64,000 nucleotides of DNA, taken from assembly GCF_963678635.1 (NCBI RefSeq), contig NC_087066.1, positions 66,595,477-66,659,476 of the forward strand, read 5' to 3'. The translations under genes were made by a program, and so were the position numbers. Numbering within the stretch: position 1 is the first letter of the stretch; every line of letters starts with the position of its first letter. The DNA comes from Symsagittifera roscoffensis (lineage: Eukaryota > Xenacoelomorpha > Acoela > Convolutidae). The notes under the pieces were generated by a model. The model saw nothing but the letters and a program-made list of their open reading frames with translations. It made no database searches and was not told the DNA's origin. Below, in pieces: positions 1 through 12,010 of this stretch.

Positions 1-412
1 TTATTGATGGACTTTTTTTGTTAAAATTAACTCATTTTGAAAAAAACTGGATCAATAGGTGAAACTTTTATATCGCTGGGTAATCTGATAACTAATTTCC
101 ATTTTCGAAATCAGAAGTCAATCACGTTTTCGTGACCTCAACACTTTTCCTGTTCCATAAGGGAGTTTGCCTTCTTTTTAACAATGGAAATGCTTTCAAC
201 TTAGAGATTCAGTAGTCAAACCACGAAAATCAAAATTGAGCGTGAACAAATTTAGATTTTTTCCTGAAAAAGTCAGTCAAACAGCAAAAAATTAAAATTG
301 AGCGTTAACAAAAACTTTAGACTTTTTCCTGAAAAAAAACTTAACAAAATCACCAAGACCTATACAAGAGTACTCATTACGTTCCTTACTCTTAATGATG
401 CAGGGAGTGAAG
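1..412 (+). repeat. AT-rich dispersed repeat, copy 1
   Basis: Copy of a family seen at least six times in the first 11.3 kb, always in this orientation. Shared blocks in order: AACTGGATCAAT; a CACGTTTTCGTGACCT near-palindrome; GGAGTTTGCCTTC; GTCAAACC(A/G)CGAAAA; AAATTGAGCGTGAACAAA; CCTGAAAAA; and AAGACCTATA(C/T)AAGAGT, with CTTAATGA or TGTTAATAA near the end. It is probably truncated by the window edge. No coding capacity or terminal inverted repeats are evident. Confidence 0.6.
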
Positions 413-1174
413 TACTTATTTTAACTTCTACTGTCAGACACAATCATTTCGGAAGCCGCGAAAAACATATATTTGAACTTGTGGTTTGAAATCGTTATCA
501 AAAAAGTTTTAGATAAAGAAAACAACTGAGTGAAGGGACAGACTAATAAAAAATTGAGTGACCCCCAAAATGTTTCCTTTTCATAAATCTGTGCATGAAT
601 TTTGAAAATTATGTATTCCTGCGCTCGAGCTACCATCTTGGAATTCTTAAAACAGTCATTCATTTAAACCAGAGTGATCTGCTTAGGTACAAGCAAGATT
701 CAACAGTCGTGCCAATAACATAAAAATTTTGAGCGCGAATTTTATTGATTTAAGGATTTTCTGGAAACAAAAACGAAAGCGTGTCTCCAAATCCTTCGGT
801 AAAATTTCAAACTTACTCCTCAATACTTGTCGGAAACCTTTTGTAACAGAAACAAATACAAAAATGAAACTGTAGTAAACAAATACCATCAAAACATGGC
901 AAAAAGGAGCTAATAAAAACATGGCAACGCTGGAAAACCGAAAAATCTATTTCAAGTTTTTTTAGAACTAAAAGGTGCTTCCCTGTGTGAAAAGGCGCGA
1001 CTTGAGCAAACAGCAGAGTCGCTCTGAAACGGTTAAAACGAAAAAAAAGCCCAAAGACAATTGCCCTTAAATCTATTCAAAATTCAAGAACAATTTATGA
1101 TTCACATTTTTTAAAATAAAATCTAAATACAAGTTTTCATAGCAAAAAAATCTCAAATTTAATTGTATTTTTCT

Positions 1175-1395
1175 CCACTTTCGAAATAAGAAAAACTTTT
1201 TAGTTCGATGTTCGATAAAGAAGTTAACTTCCCTTTTAACAAAAGGATTTAATAGATCAGAAGTTAACCCACCGAAAATTAAATTTGAGCGTGAACAAAA
1301 TTTTAGAGTTTTCCTGAAAAAAAATCCTCACTTCCAATATAAGAGTCTTCACTTTGTTTCTCAACTCTCATTACTTAAAAGAGATTAAAACAAGG
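1175..1395 (+). repeat. AT-rich dispersed repeat, copy 2
   Basis: Shares the AAATTGAGCGTGAACAAA core (about 1280) and a degenerate AATATAAGAGTCTTCACT end block. The 5' half is weakly preserved. Confidence 0.45.
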
Positions 1396-1997
1396 CTTGA
1401 AAAGATTTGTGACGGAATAAACCGCCGACTTGCAGATTAAGTGTCTCCCTTCCTTGCATCTGCTCCACGGTCGCTTGACCATAGATAAACAGTAGCCGCC
1501 AATAAAGCAGAGGGTATAAAATGCCAATGATACATAGCAAAAATGCCCCCAAATGAGCCTATTTATTAGCGACTTGAGCCACCAGAAAAAATATATTCCT
1601 GATAGAACACTCCGTTCGCAAAGTTACTGGTGTAAGCAGCAATACGCGATATAAGATTAAGTGCTCATATCATGAATATTAGCTGGTGGAAAATAACCTT
1701 TTTTCGAGCATAAAACTAATTTGGGGAAAAAATTAGTTATAAAATTTTTCAAGGGGAATATGATAGTTAGGAGAATTTAAAAGTTTGTTGTTTATCTATA
1801 CTATAGTTTTTTGGTCCCTTCCTCCTCTAGAACGTTCCAGTTGAAGTGAACTTCTGAAAAAAAAAACAATTCAAATTGAATTACAACTGGGTATAAAAAC
1901 ATCTAATGCAGGAAAATGGAACAATATTTGAGTGCAGTTTCCATAAAGAATTTGAATTTTTGTAGCTTTCAGAACGACCACTTCTTTGTTTGATCAT

Positions 1998-2003
1998 TTT
2001 ATT
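1998..2003 (-). terminator. candidate ATP7 polyadenylation signal
   Basis: An AATAAA hexamer lies on the minus strand about 410 nt downstream of the ATP7 stop. In AT-rich sequence such hexamers are common, so this is only a candidate. Confidence 0.25.
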
Positions 2004-2414
2004 CTCTTGAATCTGCTCTAAATAACAAAATCTCTCACAGGAACAGCGACTCAAAAAAGCATGACAAAATTATAGCTAAACTACTGTTTTAGATTCAAGC
2101 ATTTGAAATTCATTTATATATATTAGTTAGTGCTGATTTGATATTCAAATATTAGCCAAATAGGAAGAAGTTCCAATCATTTTTGAAATCCTGAAATTGC
2201 AGCTCATGTCTTTTTTCAAAAATCAGCACCGACAGAGGCCAACATAAAATGTAAATTAAGTTGTTCATTATTAAGGATTCCAGCCTTTCTCAAGCAGAAG
2301 TAGTCACATAAACATGCATCATTCACAGAGGAGTCTATCTTGGCTCACTTAAAGCTAATCCAACCAAGCATAGGATGGTTTCCAAAAGCATCCAAAGGGA
2401 GAAGTGAGAACTAT

Positions 2415-3322
2415 CTACAGCATATCAGAGTCATTGTCAACGTCATCAGTGGCCAACAACCGCTGCTCACTTTCATTTGATGAAATGTATTGGATCATAC
2501 TGCTCTTGGAAGCATATCTGAACACTCCATTTCCATGCACAGTCTTCTCATCTGATCCGCCACCGGCGCTTCCGGAGAAATCCGGCTTCCTGTACACTTT
2601 CAGCATCAAAGACGAGCACACGACGCACACTGAAGACATCGCCATAGCTCCCGACGCCATCCACGGTTTCAAGACGATTCCAAAATGGACCAGAGCTCCG
2701 CCTGCGATCGGAATTCCCACCATGTTATACACCATCGCGAGGACAAAGTTGAGGTAGATTCGGTTCACGGTAGTACGGGAGAGGTCGATTGCGGTCGCAA
2801 CGTCAGTCAAGTCGTTTCTAATCAGAATGACAGACGCGCTTTCCATCGCAACATCGGTACCACTCCCAATCGCAATTCCAATATCCGCTTTGGCAAGAGC
2901 CGGAGAATCATTGATGCCATCTCCGACCATTCCGACATACATCCTATACCCAACACCTTTCTGGAGATGTTCAATTTTCTTCAGCTTATGCGACGGCAAC
3001 ACTTCGCTGAAACATTTCTTCCCTATTCCGACCGCTTCTGCCACTGATTCAACAGTTCGTCTGTTGTCTCCTGACAGCAGGTACACATCAACTCCCATTT
3101 TCTTCAGAGCCATAACAGCTGTCCTCGCTTCTGGCTTAATGGGGTCTGATATTGAGATGACAGCTGTGATTTGGCTGTCCACTGCCACCAGAACAGCTGT
3201 CTCTTGTCTGCACTCATACTTCTCGACTATCTGGCTAAGATGGTCACTCACAAATAGGTCGTTCTCTCTCATCCACTTCTGGTTACCCACAAGCACTCTA
3301 TAGTTCTGGTCGGGTTTGATGC
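2415..3322 (-). CDS. ATP7: ATP7 exon 6 (rest of N/P domains, last helices, C-terminus, stop)
   Basis: The acceptor GATTTTAG|GC completes the Gly codon and gives GIKPDQNYRVLVGNQKW. The P-domain hinge motifs LSGDNRRT and MVGDGINDSPALAKADIG are intact. So are the last two membrane helices with the P1B signatures YNMVGIPIAGG and MAMSSVCVV. The cytosolic tail contains a di-leucine (QRLLATDD), comparable in place to the sorting signal of mammalian ATP7A/B. Stop TAG at 2415-2417. The joined exons give 1,630 codons including stop, slightly longer than mammalian ATP7A, mainly because of the N-terminal extension. Confidence 0.88.
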
Positions 3323-3479
3323 CTAAAATCACCACGCATAAACAACTAATATTATAGCCCAACAAAACAGAACGTTGGAAAAGTGACAATATACTCAAGG
3401 AAACATACATAACTTGAAGTTTTTCAAACTTCAAGAATATTTCAAGATTGAAAGTGTTTTCTTGAAACTTATCTCGTAG

Positions 3480-3740
3480 AAACCTCGGACAGTCGTTTGC
3501 TTATTTTGTTATTCCGCTGGGAAACTTTAAATTAAAATCTACAATCGAACCTAGAAATCAATCGCAGTTTTCGCGCCATTTTCACTTTCAAATAGGAGAG
3601 AATAATTCGCCTTCTTTTCGGCAAATTTATTTGAATTTAACTTAAAAAAATCAAAAGTCAAACTGCGAAAGATCAAAAGTGAGCGCGAACAAACTCAGGC
3701 ACTTTTCCTAATAAAAAAAAAACATAAATAAAGGCCTTCT
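3480..3740 (+). repeat. AT-rich dispersed repeat, copy 3 (ATP7 intron 5)
   Basis: Carries the AATCGCAGTTTTCGCGCC block, GCCTTCTTTTCGG, GTCAAACTGCGAAAGATC and GAGCGCGAACAAA. It lacks the AAGACCTATATAAGAG end block. Confidence 0.45.
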
Positions 3741-3892
3741 CTTCCTTCATTTTCGTTTAATCATTTATATCATCAGCTAAAACGTAACAAAAGGCGGAAA
3801 CATTTTTTGATATATATTTATCCGAAATCGAGTGCAGCTGTAACTGATTCTGCTCTGTTCTTACATAATACTATGAATAATGACATTATCTA

Positions 3893-3965
3893 AAGGAGAG
3901 CTGTAGTGAATTGGCTAATTTTTCCGCTCCTCAGTCGAAAGTTCGAAGGATCGATGCCCATCATG
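3893..3965 (+). other. possible tRNA-derived SINE head or tRNA relic
   Basis: GTAGTGAATTGGCTAA resembles a degenerate pol III A box. GGATCGATGCC at 3948-3958 differs from the GGTTCGATTCC type of B box at two positions, with plausible spacing. No clean cloverleaf can be folded by eye. It lies in ATP7 intron 5, opposite to the gene. Confidence 0.25.
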
Positions 3966-4205
3966 AATATCCAAGAAACGCATGTAGAGCTTAACTTGGG
4001 GTACATCAGATATTTTTCGATTCCCTGATGTTAAATTGTCTTAGTGCTGATTTCGCATTACAACATTCCTTGAAGTTCTTGCTCATATAATAATTCATTT
4101 CCACTTTTTTAATTAAAAATACATTTTTTTTTTTCATTTTGATTTCTTTCTGACGTTCATTGTAAATTATGCAGTAATTAACTGAAAACTACCGACCGTT
4201 ATGAC

Positions 4206-4383
4206 CAGCGTCTCCGCCGTGCGAATTGGACAATCCACTGCCGTAGTCTGATGACTCATTGCACAGGGTGTCCGCCTCCACCGCACTCGTCTCCTTGCCC
4301 CCTGCCCCTGTCGATCGTCTGCTCTCTCTCAGGATGGAGTAGGGGTTCTTCACCACACCACTGATTCCGTAGCCAGGTGCAGC
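4206..4383 (-). CDS. ATP7: ATP7 exon 5 (short nucleotide-binding domain insert)
   Basis: Small exon found by frame continuity. The acceptor GATATTCAG|GCTGCA continues ...ESFK with AAPGYGISGVV, the counterpart of the PGCGI segment of ATP7A/B. About 45 Ser/Gly-rich residues follow. The donor must be phase 1, because the next exon starts with two bases of a Gly codon. Two donors satisfy this: GCTG|GTCATA (end 4206, chosen) and AACG|GTCGGT (end 4197, three more codons). The sequence alone does not decide between them. Confidence 0.75.
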
Positions 4384-4818
4384 CTGAATATCAACAACCT
4401 TATTTTAATACACAGATGAAAGACATTTTTTGAACACAGATGAAAGACCACAACTTTCATGGCTAACATTTTTTACAAGAAGTACCAAAACCAACCATTT
4501 AAAAACTGAACCCTTCCAATAGAAACTCGTTGATGAGTTCACCTTAGACACTAAAGAGCATTTTAAACACAGAGGCCAAGCTGAGCTCCGCACATTTGCG
4601 ATACTAAACAAGAAAGCAGCTAAGTCGAAAAAAACTATATCTATCAGCATGAATACGGCTAGTTTTGAAAAAAAAACTAACACAATACAAAGTAAAAATT
4701 CGCACCGAGCGAAAATTTACCTAGCGGTACCAAAGCCGAAAACACCTTAGAGAAAACCCTTTAAGCTAAAAAAAATTCATGAGGACTTTTAAAAATTTAT
4801 TAAGTCCCCCTCACCCTC

Positions 4819-4819
<1 letters not shown>

Positions 4820-4852
<33 letters not shown>
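4820..4852. repeat. (CA)n microsatellite
   Basis: About 16 uninterrupted CA dinucleotides in ATP7 intron 4, followed by AAAG. Confidence 0.95.
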
Positions 4853-4854
<2 letters not shown>

Positions 4855-4879
4855 GAAAACTTTATTCGTCTGTCAAATG

Positions 4880-5262
4880 AAAACATAGCCAACTGAGAAT
4901 TGTAAAAGAGTAATGAACGCAAGAAAAATGGAAAAAAAAATCGACTTGTTTTTTCAAAAATTTTACAATTTCGAAAAAAAATCGATGGTCTTAAGTCTCT
5001 TTGAATTTGTAGAACAATTTACGATGGACACTTTTTGTTAAAATAAACCTAATCTGAGAAAACTGGATCAATTAGTAATAAAAAGAGTGGATTTTACCTT
5101 CCTTTTAACAATAGAAATGCACTGAGCTTAAAATCAAATCACAAGTCAAACCGCGAAAAATCAAAATTGAGCGTGAACAAATTTTAACTTTCTAATGAAA
5201 AAAAACAAAAAAACAGCAAGACCTATATAAGAGTCTTCACTACGTTCATTGCTGTTAATAAG
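4880..5262 (+). repeat. AT-rich dispersed repeat, copy 4 (ATP7 intron 4)
   Basis: Nearly complete copy: AACATAGCCAACTGA start block, ATGAACGCAAG, GAGAAAACTGGATCAAT, GTCAAACCGCGAAAAATC, AAATTGAGCGTGAACAAA, and AAGACCTATATAAGAGTCTT ending near CTGTTAATAA. Confidence 0.65.
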
Positions 5263-5307
5263 TGATTTAACTGTTTTTGTTAATTAGCTGTGAACACGAA
5301 AAAAGAG

Positions 5308-5384
5308 TATATTCCAATTTGAGCCAATATATTCCAATTTGAGCCATTATATTCCAATATTCCAAAGGGTATATTCCAATTTGA
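5308..5384. repeat. short tandem repeat of TATATTCCAATTTGAGCC
   Basis: About four imperfect ~22-bp units built on ATATTCCAATTTGA, inside ATP7 intron 4. The units differ in the spacer after GAGCC. Confidence 0.75.
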
Positions 5385-6050
5385 TAACGCTTGGTAATCG
5401 CGGGCGTAATCAGTCGAAAAGTTTTGTCTTCAGATCAAATTTAAAAAGTTATTGGGGTTTAAAAGTTGCAATTTCGAATAATTAACACGCTATATATTTC
5501 GTGATAATTAAGCGAACACTACTCCATAGAGCTTGCAAGGCAGTCAGAATATTCAGGGCTTTACCCTGATACAAGACTTCTTGATTGCTTATTTGATCAA
5601 AAAAATACACTTCAAAACATTTTACAATTACTTTTACACGTTTTAACCAGACATCGTTCATTGGCATATTATCAATAAAATCCGGCAGATAACCTTAATA
5701 TATATTTTGATACCAGCATTACTGAACAAATGGATCAAAATATGATTGAACTAATTTGTTCCTTGATTCAATAAATTTTTGAGCTATTCGCATTGCACAT
5801 TTGCATCGATATGGCTGCACTCTGCGCAAAAATTAACTTTAAACTGCTTCTCGATTCATTTGACGCGCTAAATTTGCTTCATACAAATGGTTTCGCTCCT
5901 TCACCCATGAGACTAAATTGCTACAAATAAGAACTTTGACCTTCTACTTGAATATTGTTTCTATTAAACTATTCAAACTTTCTAAAAATGAAGATTGAAT
6001 ACATGATAAAGATCAAAAACTACATTACAATACATGATCTAGATACTGAC

Positions 6051-6359
6051 CTTGAAACTTTCAACTGCTGCCAGACTGTCGACATTCAGCAGCTTCTTGC
6101 CATAGTCCACGATACTTTTGGCCAGAATGTGTTCACTATTGCTCTCTAAACTAGCCACTAAAGCCATCAGACTCTTCGCCGTAAAATTCACTCTGTGCTC
6201 TTTCGAGGAGTGGACTATTTTGACAGAAGTGACCTTGGGTGTGCCTACTGTGATTGTGCCTGTCTTGTCAAAGCAGATGCGCTTCAGGTTTTTCATAGTT
6301 TCCAGGGGTTCACCGCCTTTGATCAGGATTCCATTCAGAGCTCCCACTCCAGTTCCAAC
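6051..6359 (-). CDS. ATP7: ATP7 exon 4 (phosphorylation site, start of nucleotide-binding domain)
   Basis: Acceptor AAACAG|GTTGGA, frame 0. Encodes VGTGVGALNGILIKGG, then DKTGTIT with the phosphorylated Asp at about residue 1196. Next comes the nucleotide-binding motif, which reads SEHIL here where vertebrate ATP7B has SEHPL; the His that coordinates ATP is kept and the following Pro is Ile. The donor is CAAG|GTCAGT, phase 0. The open frame upstream of 6359 is intron. Confidence 0.86.
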
Positions 6360-6699
6360 CTGTTTCACACTTGTTTTCAACCTCCTTCGTACTTTCGAGT
6401 GAAAAAACAATGCCATAGACGAGTTATTAAAAACATGAATGGACAACCTGCCCAGTTTTAAGTTTTTAAATCGTCTTTCCAAAATTTAAGGAATTTAATA
6501 TATGCGCGAATGCATAAGCCACGCTTACTTGCATTACATTAACTGTGAGGTATTTTTTGAATGCGTTTGAGTAACTAATTTATTGCCGCTGAAGAAACCC
6601 ATAGAAATATTTAAGAACTATGTAAGCACTAATTGTTCAATTACTGGAGAGAACTGCAATGGAAATTCTTTCATTTCTTTGGATTTGAGTTTCATTTAC

Positions 6700-7202
6700 C
6701 ATGACAGCTGTTGGTGTTGCTAGACCCAAGGCACACGGGCATGCAATAGACAACACCGATATCGCACATCTGAAAGCGAACTCGATCACGTGCTCCGTCT
6801 GGCCGAAAACCTGCTTAGTCGTCCCCTCCTTGTCCCCGTCTCCCATTTTGCCCATGGAGGCGTGGAAGTCACTCATGAAGCCGTACACAATCCAGAAAAT
6901 GAGCGTGGAGCAGGAGAGTATCACAACTATCGGCACAAAGTACCCAGCCAGAATGTCTGCTCTTCTCTGAATGGGCGCCTTTGATGTCTGCGCTTCTTCA
7001 ATCAGCTTCACAATTTGGTTCAGGGTCGTCTCCGATCCCACGTGCGTGGCTTGCATGAGGAAGCAGCCATGTTGGTTCACCGTGCTTCCGATCACTCTGC
7101 TGCCTGGCTTTTTGCTTACTGGCATCGGTTCCCCCGTGACCATGGATTCGTCCACAGAGGAGCTTCCATCAATCAAAACCCCATCCACTGGAACTTTGGC
7201 AC
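6700..7202 (-). CDS. ATP7: ATP7 exon 3 (actuator TGE loop and CPC membrane copper site)
   Basis: The acceptor TATTATAAG|GTGCC completes the split Gly codon and gives GAKVPVDG. The exon contains the actuator signature [18 protein letters not shown], where TGE is the dephosphorylation loop, then two membrane helices. It also holds the P1B signature [13 protein letters not shown] lies at about residues 1152-1154 of the joined protein and forms the transmembrane copper site. It ends after Met of TPTAVM at donor ATG|GTAAATG (phase 0). Length and motif order match ATP7A/B closely. Confidence 0.88.
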
Positions 7203-7375
7203 CTTATAATACAAGCAGACCATTGTGCATTTTCGCACTTTTATGCAGACGTTTCGCCGAACCAAAAAATACTGAATTAAAAAGTAATATGGTGCATAAT
7301 AGTTTTTCGAAAAACAGCAACTATTTATTTTTGGGGCAATTAGAAATGAAATAGGTATGCTATTTAAGACATTGC

Positions 7376-7790
7376 AGACAGACAGTTGAAAAACGGTCAA
7401 TGAACGCAAGGAAACAGAAAAATGACTTACTTTTTGAATTTCTTTGAATTTCAACAAAAAATTATGAGTGCCACGTTTTTGTAAATTAACCCAATTTGAG
7501 AAAACTAAATCATTGGATAAAAAATTTTCATTCTGGTGGGAAACCTGAAAACTTAAAAGAAACTTGAAGTCGATCACGTTTTTCGTGACCTGTACACTTT
7601 TGCTGTTCGATAGTGGAGTTTTCTATCCTTCCAACAAAAGAATTGAACTGAACTTAAAAATAAATCATAAGTCAAACCGCGCAAAATCAAATTTGAGCAA
7701 GAAAAAAATTTCCGGAAAAAAACGAACTAAAACCACCAAGACCTATATAAGTATTCACTACGTTCATCGACTGTTAATAACTTTTCAAAA
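7376..7790 (+). repeat. AT-rich dispersed repeat, copy 5 (ATP7 intron 2)
   Basis: The most complete copy (about 415 bp): CAGTTGAAAAACGGTCAATGA start, GAGAAAACTAAATCATTGG, the CGATCACGTTTTTCGTGACC near-palindrome, GTCAAACCGCGCAAAATC, and AAGACCTATATAAG with TGTTAATAA at the end. It fills more than half of the 716-bp intron. Confidence 0.65.
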
Positions 7791-7918
7791 ATTTCTAGTG
7801 GGGCCTCAACTGGTTTTAAAAGTGTCCTTTCTAAAGATAAGGTCTCGCTAGTGGCACTTTTTACTCAATGCGAACCAATATCAAGAACGCTAAAGACTGA
7901 TCAGCAAGGCAACCTCAC

Positions 7919-9797
7919 CTGGCACTACTTTCAAGATGTCATTTTTCTCCACTAGCTCAACCTCCATCGCAACTTCATTGGACACCGTTCCGTCTTCCGC
8001 TCGTTTCACCACAACCGCTTCCAGAGGCTGCAGCGAAATAAGTTTTGACAAGGCGTCCGAGGTCTTGCCTCTCGCTATGGACTCCAGCCACCGCCCGAGA
8101 GACACAAATGTCATCAACATCGCAGAGGACTCGAAAAAAGTCATGGGACTGGCGGGAAGACTCAGTGCCATAGCGAAAAACACAATGACGCACGAGTATA
8201 TGAATGAAACCCATGTGGCAAGTGCGATTAACACGTCCATGTTAGTAGTTCGATGTCTCAACGCACTCCAGGCGGTTTGGTATATTGGCATTCCAGCGTA
8301 AAATTGAACCGGAACAGCAAAGAGAAACATCAGCAGGTTCATTAGTGACAGACCAGGCATGATCATGAAGTCTATCATCACAAAGTTCATTGAGAACATT
8401 ATTGCCATAGTTGGAATTGCAAAGAGGAGAGAGAGGAAGAAAGACCTTCTCCATTTGTAAATTGTACCGGAGTGATCGAAGGAGTCTTTTTGTTTCTTGA
8501 GATGAGCCGAGTAGCCCAGCGAGTTAATCCGTTCGAGGATCCTTCGGGCACTGGTTTTATCATTTTGATATGTAACATTGATAGCTGACAACGCCGTGTC
8601 TATTAGACACTTCTCGACACCTTCCATGTTCAGCAGCTGATCTTGCAGTTCTTTCCAACTTGCTTCGTTTACATGGCCATTGACATAGAACTCAATGGAG
8701 CTCATGGACTTCTGGCCTGATCTGGTTTCTAATATTTGGCAATCATAGCCCAGAGCCTTAACCACAGTAACAATTCCATCAACTGATATCATGACTGGAT
8801 CAAAAACGATCGCACCTTTTTCTCCTATGAGTGACACCGAAACACTTTTCACTCCATCCAATTTTTGAATATCCCCTTCGATTTTGGCGACGCAACTCGA
8901 GCAAGACATTCCTTTTATGGCTATTGTGACGCTTACGAAGCCCGAAGATCCTTCCATGTCTTCAATTACAATCTGCTGCTCGTTTTTAGCGTCATTTTGC
9001 TTCACCTTAGATTTCTTCTCCTTTTCGGATTTCGCATCATTTGTACTTTGAGGAAACGGCTGCTGGGAAACGTCAAATCCTAGTTCTTTGATGCACTCTA
9101 TTATAGAATTCAATTTAGTACTTTCTGAGTTGTACACAAAGTATCCCTTCTCTTCCATTAGGCTGACCTTAGCGCTAGTTATTCCTGGTAGTGACTTCGC
9201 TTTGCTTTCTATGGCAGTGACACAAGAGTGGCAGGTCATTCCGGAAATGAACAAAACTCTTTCAAACTGAGCTGCTGCAATCACGTCTCCGTCATCCAAA
9301 GTAGTCTTACTCGGCCGCCGTATCTTCACATCTTTGACCATGTTTCTACAGGAGTCTCCACCTGCGAACGTCAGGGATTCTCCCACTCTTACATCACCTA
9401 CAGCTCCTGGAGATCCAGCTAGGATCAACTCACTGGTCACCGGCTTGTAACTTTCAACCACTTGAGCTGCTTCTTTCACTTCTGCTTTGTACCCTGTGTC
9501 AGATACGGCTTTGCATATACATCGGGCACACTTGATTTGGTTTCCATCGAAGACTACTTCAATGCTTTTGGAATCCGTGTCAATTTTGAAAAAGTCGACA
9601 CCCTTTTTCTGTCTCAAGGCTTCTCCAATAGCCTTTTTTATCTCGTTTTGATTCCCAAAAGATATTTCTGCAACAGAAACTACACATCTCTTCCACATTG
9701 CTGGCGGAGGTACGTTTGTAGGAAATGTATCTCCACTCATAGAAGCACTGGCTAAGAATGAATCTTCAGAGTCTTCAGCTTTGCCTTCATCATGTGC
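7919..9797 (-). CDS. ATP7: ATP7 exon 2 (HMA domains 3-6, first membrane helices)
   Basis: Largest exon, about 626 codons, entered from a TTTTGTTTTAG acceptor and open before the first Met at 9740. It holds two intact HMA domains, GMTCHSC (M ~558) and GMSCSSC (M ~668). Two HMA-shaped repeats on either side have lost the CxxC pair: one around KKGVDFF/IKCARC and one around the VNGHVNEASW segment. With exon 1 this makes six HMA folds, the number in mammalian ATP7A/B, but only four can bind Cu(I) in the usual way. Hydrophobic helices follow (LLFAIPTMAIMFSMNF; LMNLLMFLFAVPVQFYAG), then TTNMDVLIALAT and the start of the actuator domain. The donor is CCAG|GTGAGG (phase 1), splitting the Gly codon of VVPG. 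Confidence 0.88.
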
Positions 9798-11054
9798 CTA
9801 AAACAAAAATTACTATCATCATCTATCGACCATCACTTCGGGGTTCCTTAAGAATTGATACTTCTGATTTGGGCTTCTACATATAAAAATTACGCGGCGC
9901 ATTTTGGCGTAGTGCACTATTTTTATTTGAGCAATAAGATCAAGCGTCAAAAGTAAAACTGTATGAACTGAAAAGTGATGTAATAAATTCATTTACCATT
10001 GCAGGTAGCACATCATTTTCAGACCCTATCGTATACTCTTCGTTTTGGTTCATTCTGATAGATAAAACTACAGATAACTTTGTCATTTGTGAGTTTGTAT
10101 ATTCTTTTAACAACTTTTGACAAAGCCTTTCGCCAAACAGCCTTTTTACAAACAGACTATTGCACAAAAGGCTTTTGACAAACTTAAATCTTTTACACAG
10201 ATTTTTGAAAAACAGTCTTTTCACATTTTAAAAAATCTTTTGACAATCCATTGTGCCTTTTTTGATACAAAAGCAGAACAGATGTTTTGTAAAAGCTGCA
10301 GTTAAAATTTTTAGAAGATACTTTTTTGGGAAGCGAATACATATGACTCATTTAAAACGCAAAAAGATATTGTTTCTGGAGACAATTTTGAAAAAAAAAA
10401 TTGACTGTCCAAGATCTTAAGGTATAAGATTATCTGAAATGTTGTATTGATTCTTACAGGGCTTACAACGAACAAACTTTTTAGGCACCATGTAGAAAAT
10501 CCACAAGCAAGAAATCAAACAGATTGCTGTAGCGATAAGCTTTCGGCGGAAATAATCAAAAGTCATATTCACTGCGGAATAGGGGCTCATGCTGGGTGAA
10601 AACCTCAAGAAAACTTTGGTGTGAACACCAAATCTTGGGTCCATGCGCAAAAAATTAAGTGTCCATTTTTTTTCTCAAACTGAAAACAACTATTATAAGA
10701 AAGATTCATCTTGGCCGATTTATCTTGAAAATTTGTTTTTCTTTGCAAACCAATCCCCGCTAATGGATGCTATCAGACCCCATTAAAAGGTGGAAACCTC
10801 GCTCCAAACTTTGACAACTTAAACTTCGCTAGTTTGAGAAATCATGTTTGTAATTTTTATTAAAATTCAGGTTTTTTTTCAATGAAAAACTATCAGACCA
10901 ACATTTGTTTGAGGATCTAGCCCAGTAACTTGACCTAAAATATGCTAGTTTTCGAGATAATGACAATTTATGATTTTATGAAACTTTTTCACTTTTTTTC
11001 TCTAAAGAAAATTGTCTTTTTTCTCTAAAGACATCTGATTAAATGTTATCAGAA

Positions 11055-11260
11055 GAGCAATAACATAGCCAACTGACAGTTGCAAAAGAGCCATGAACGC
11101 AAAGAAACAGAAAAAAAAACTGACTTGCTTTTTAAAACAACTTCAACCTTTGAATTTCGAAGAAAAAAATAGATGGGCTTAAAGCTCCTTGAATTAGTGA
11201 AACAATAAAAAAATCACCAAGACCTCTATAAGATTACTCACTACTTTCATTACTCTTACT
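11055..11260 (+). repeat. AT-rich dispersed repeat, copy 6 (ATP7 intron 1)
   Basis: An internally deleted copy: the ACATAGCCAACTGACAGTTG start block and ATGAACGCAAAG are joined almost directly to CACCAAGACCTCTATAAG. The middle ~200 bp is missing. The rest of the 2.2-kb intron 1 (9798-12010) shows nothing else I recognise except a degenerate run of CTTTTGACAAA-like words at about 10117-10260. Confidence 0.55.
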
Positions 11261-12010
11261 AGGCCGGGAATCAAGCCAAAAAATGTGAGCCCTCAAAGTG
11301 TTGCTTGTGGTCGAAATATTGACGAGTTTATTATTTGACAGAAACTTTTCAAATTTTTTTTCCCTGGCATCTGTAAAGCGTGACATCTCACTCATGCTTT
11401 TTGGGACAATGACATTAAGTACACAGATTTCATTGAACTGGAAGTGCTATAATATATTTTGTTAATTATTACGTTATCATTTATTTTCGTTAAGTAGGCC
11501 CCGGGTTTTCATTGGGCATTGAATATGCCCTCAGTCTATCCTCTAGATTTTTATACCTGGTAGTAAGTATAAGCAAACTTGATAAGTTGAGGCGTATAAA
11601 AATTGCAAGCAGGTATGATCCAGCCATTTTCCAACACAATTACTATTGGACTTTTGTGACCTAAGTTTTCAGCGGGATTAAATGCCTAGTGTTCGTTTGC
11701 ACTTGTAAACGTGAACTGATTTTTTTTGTTTGTTATTCTCCATTCTTTGACAAATTGACTTTAACTGAAATCAAATTTGATGCAAAATATAATGAGGCAT
11801 GTCATTTTACCGGAATTCATCTCATTTATTGCAGTTTTGCTCTCGCTTTTACTCTGATCTCAGCCTGATGTGATGTGCAAAAAAATACGATGTTTTTGAA
11901 AAAATCCCATCGTTTATCTGGAATAACTTTATAATCTCACTTGATTGCACGCGCAAAACAATCAGATGAATAACTATGCATAAGATTGGTTTATAATTAA
12001 AATGGCCCAC

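Noticed and set aside
5482-5667. Small ORFs in ATP7 introns (for example 4405-4683, 5482-5667, 9940-10224)
   Set aside because: They are AT-rich, match no family, do not fit ATP7 splice phases, and several overlap the dispersed repeat.
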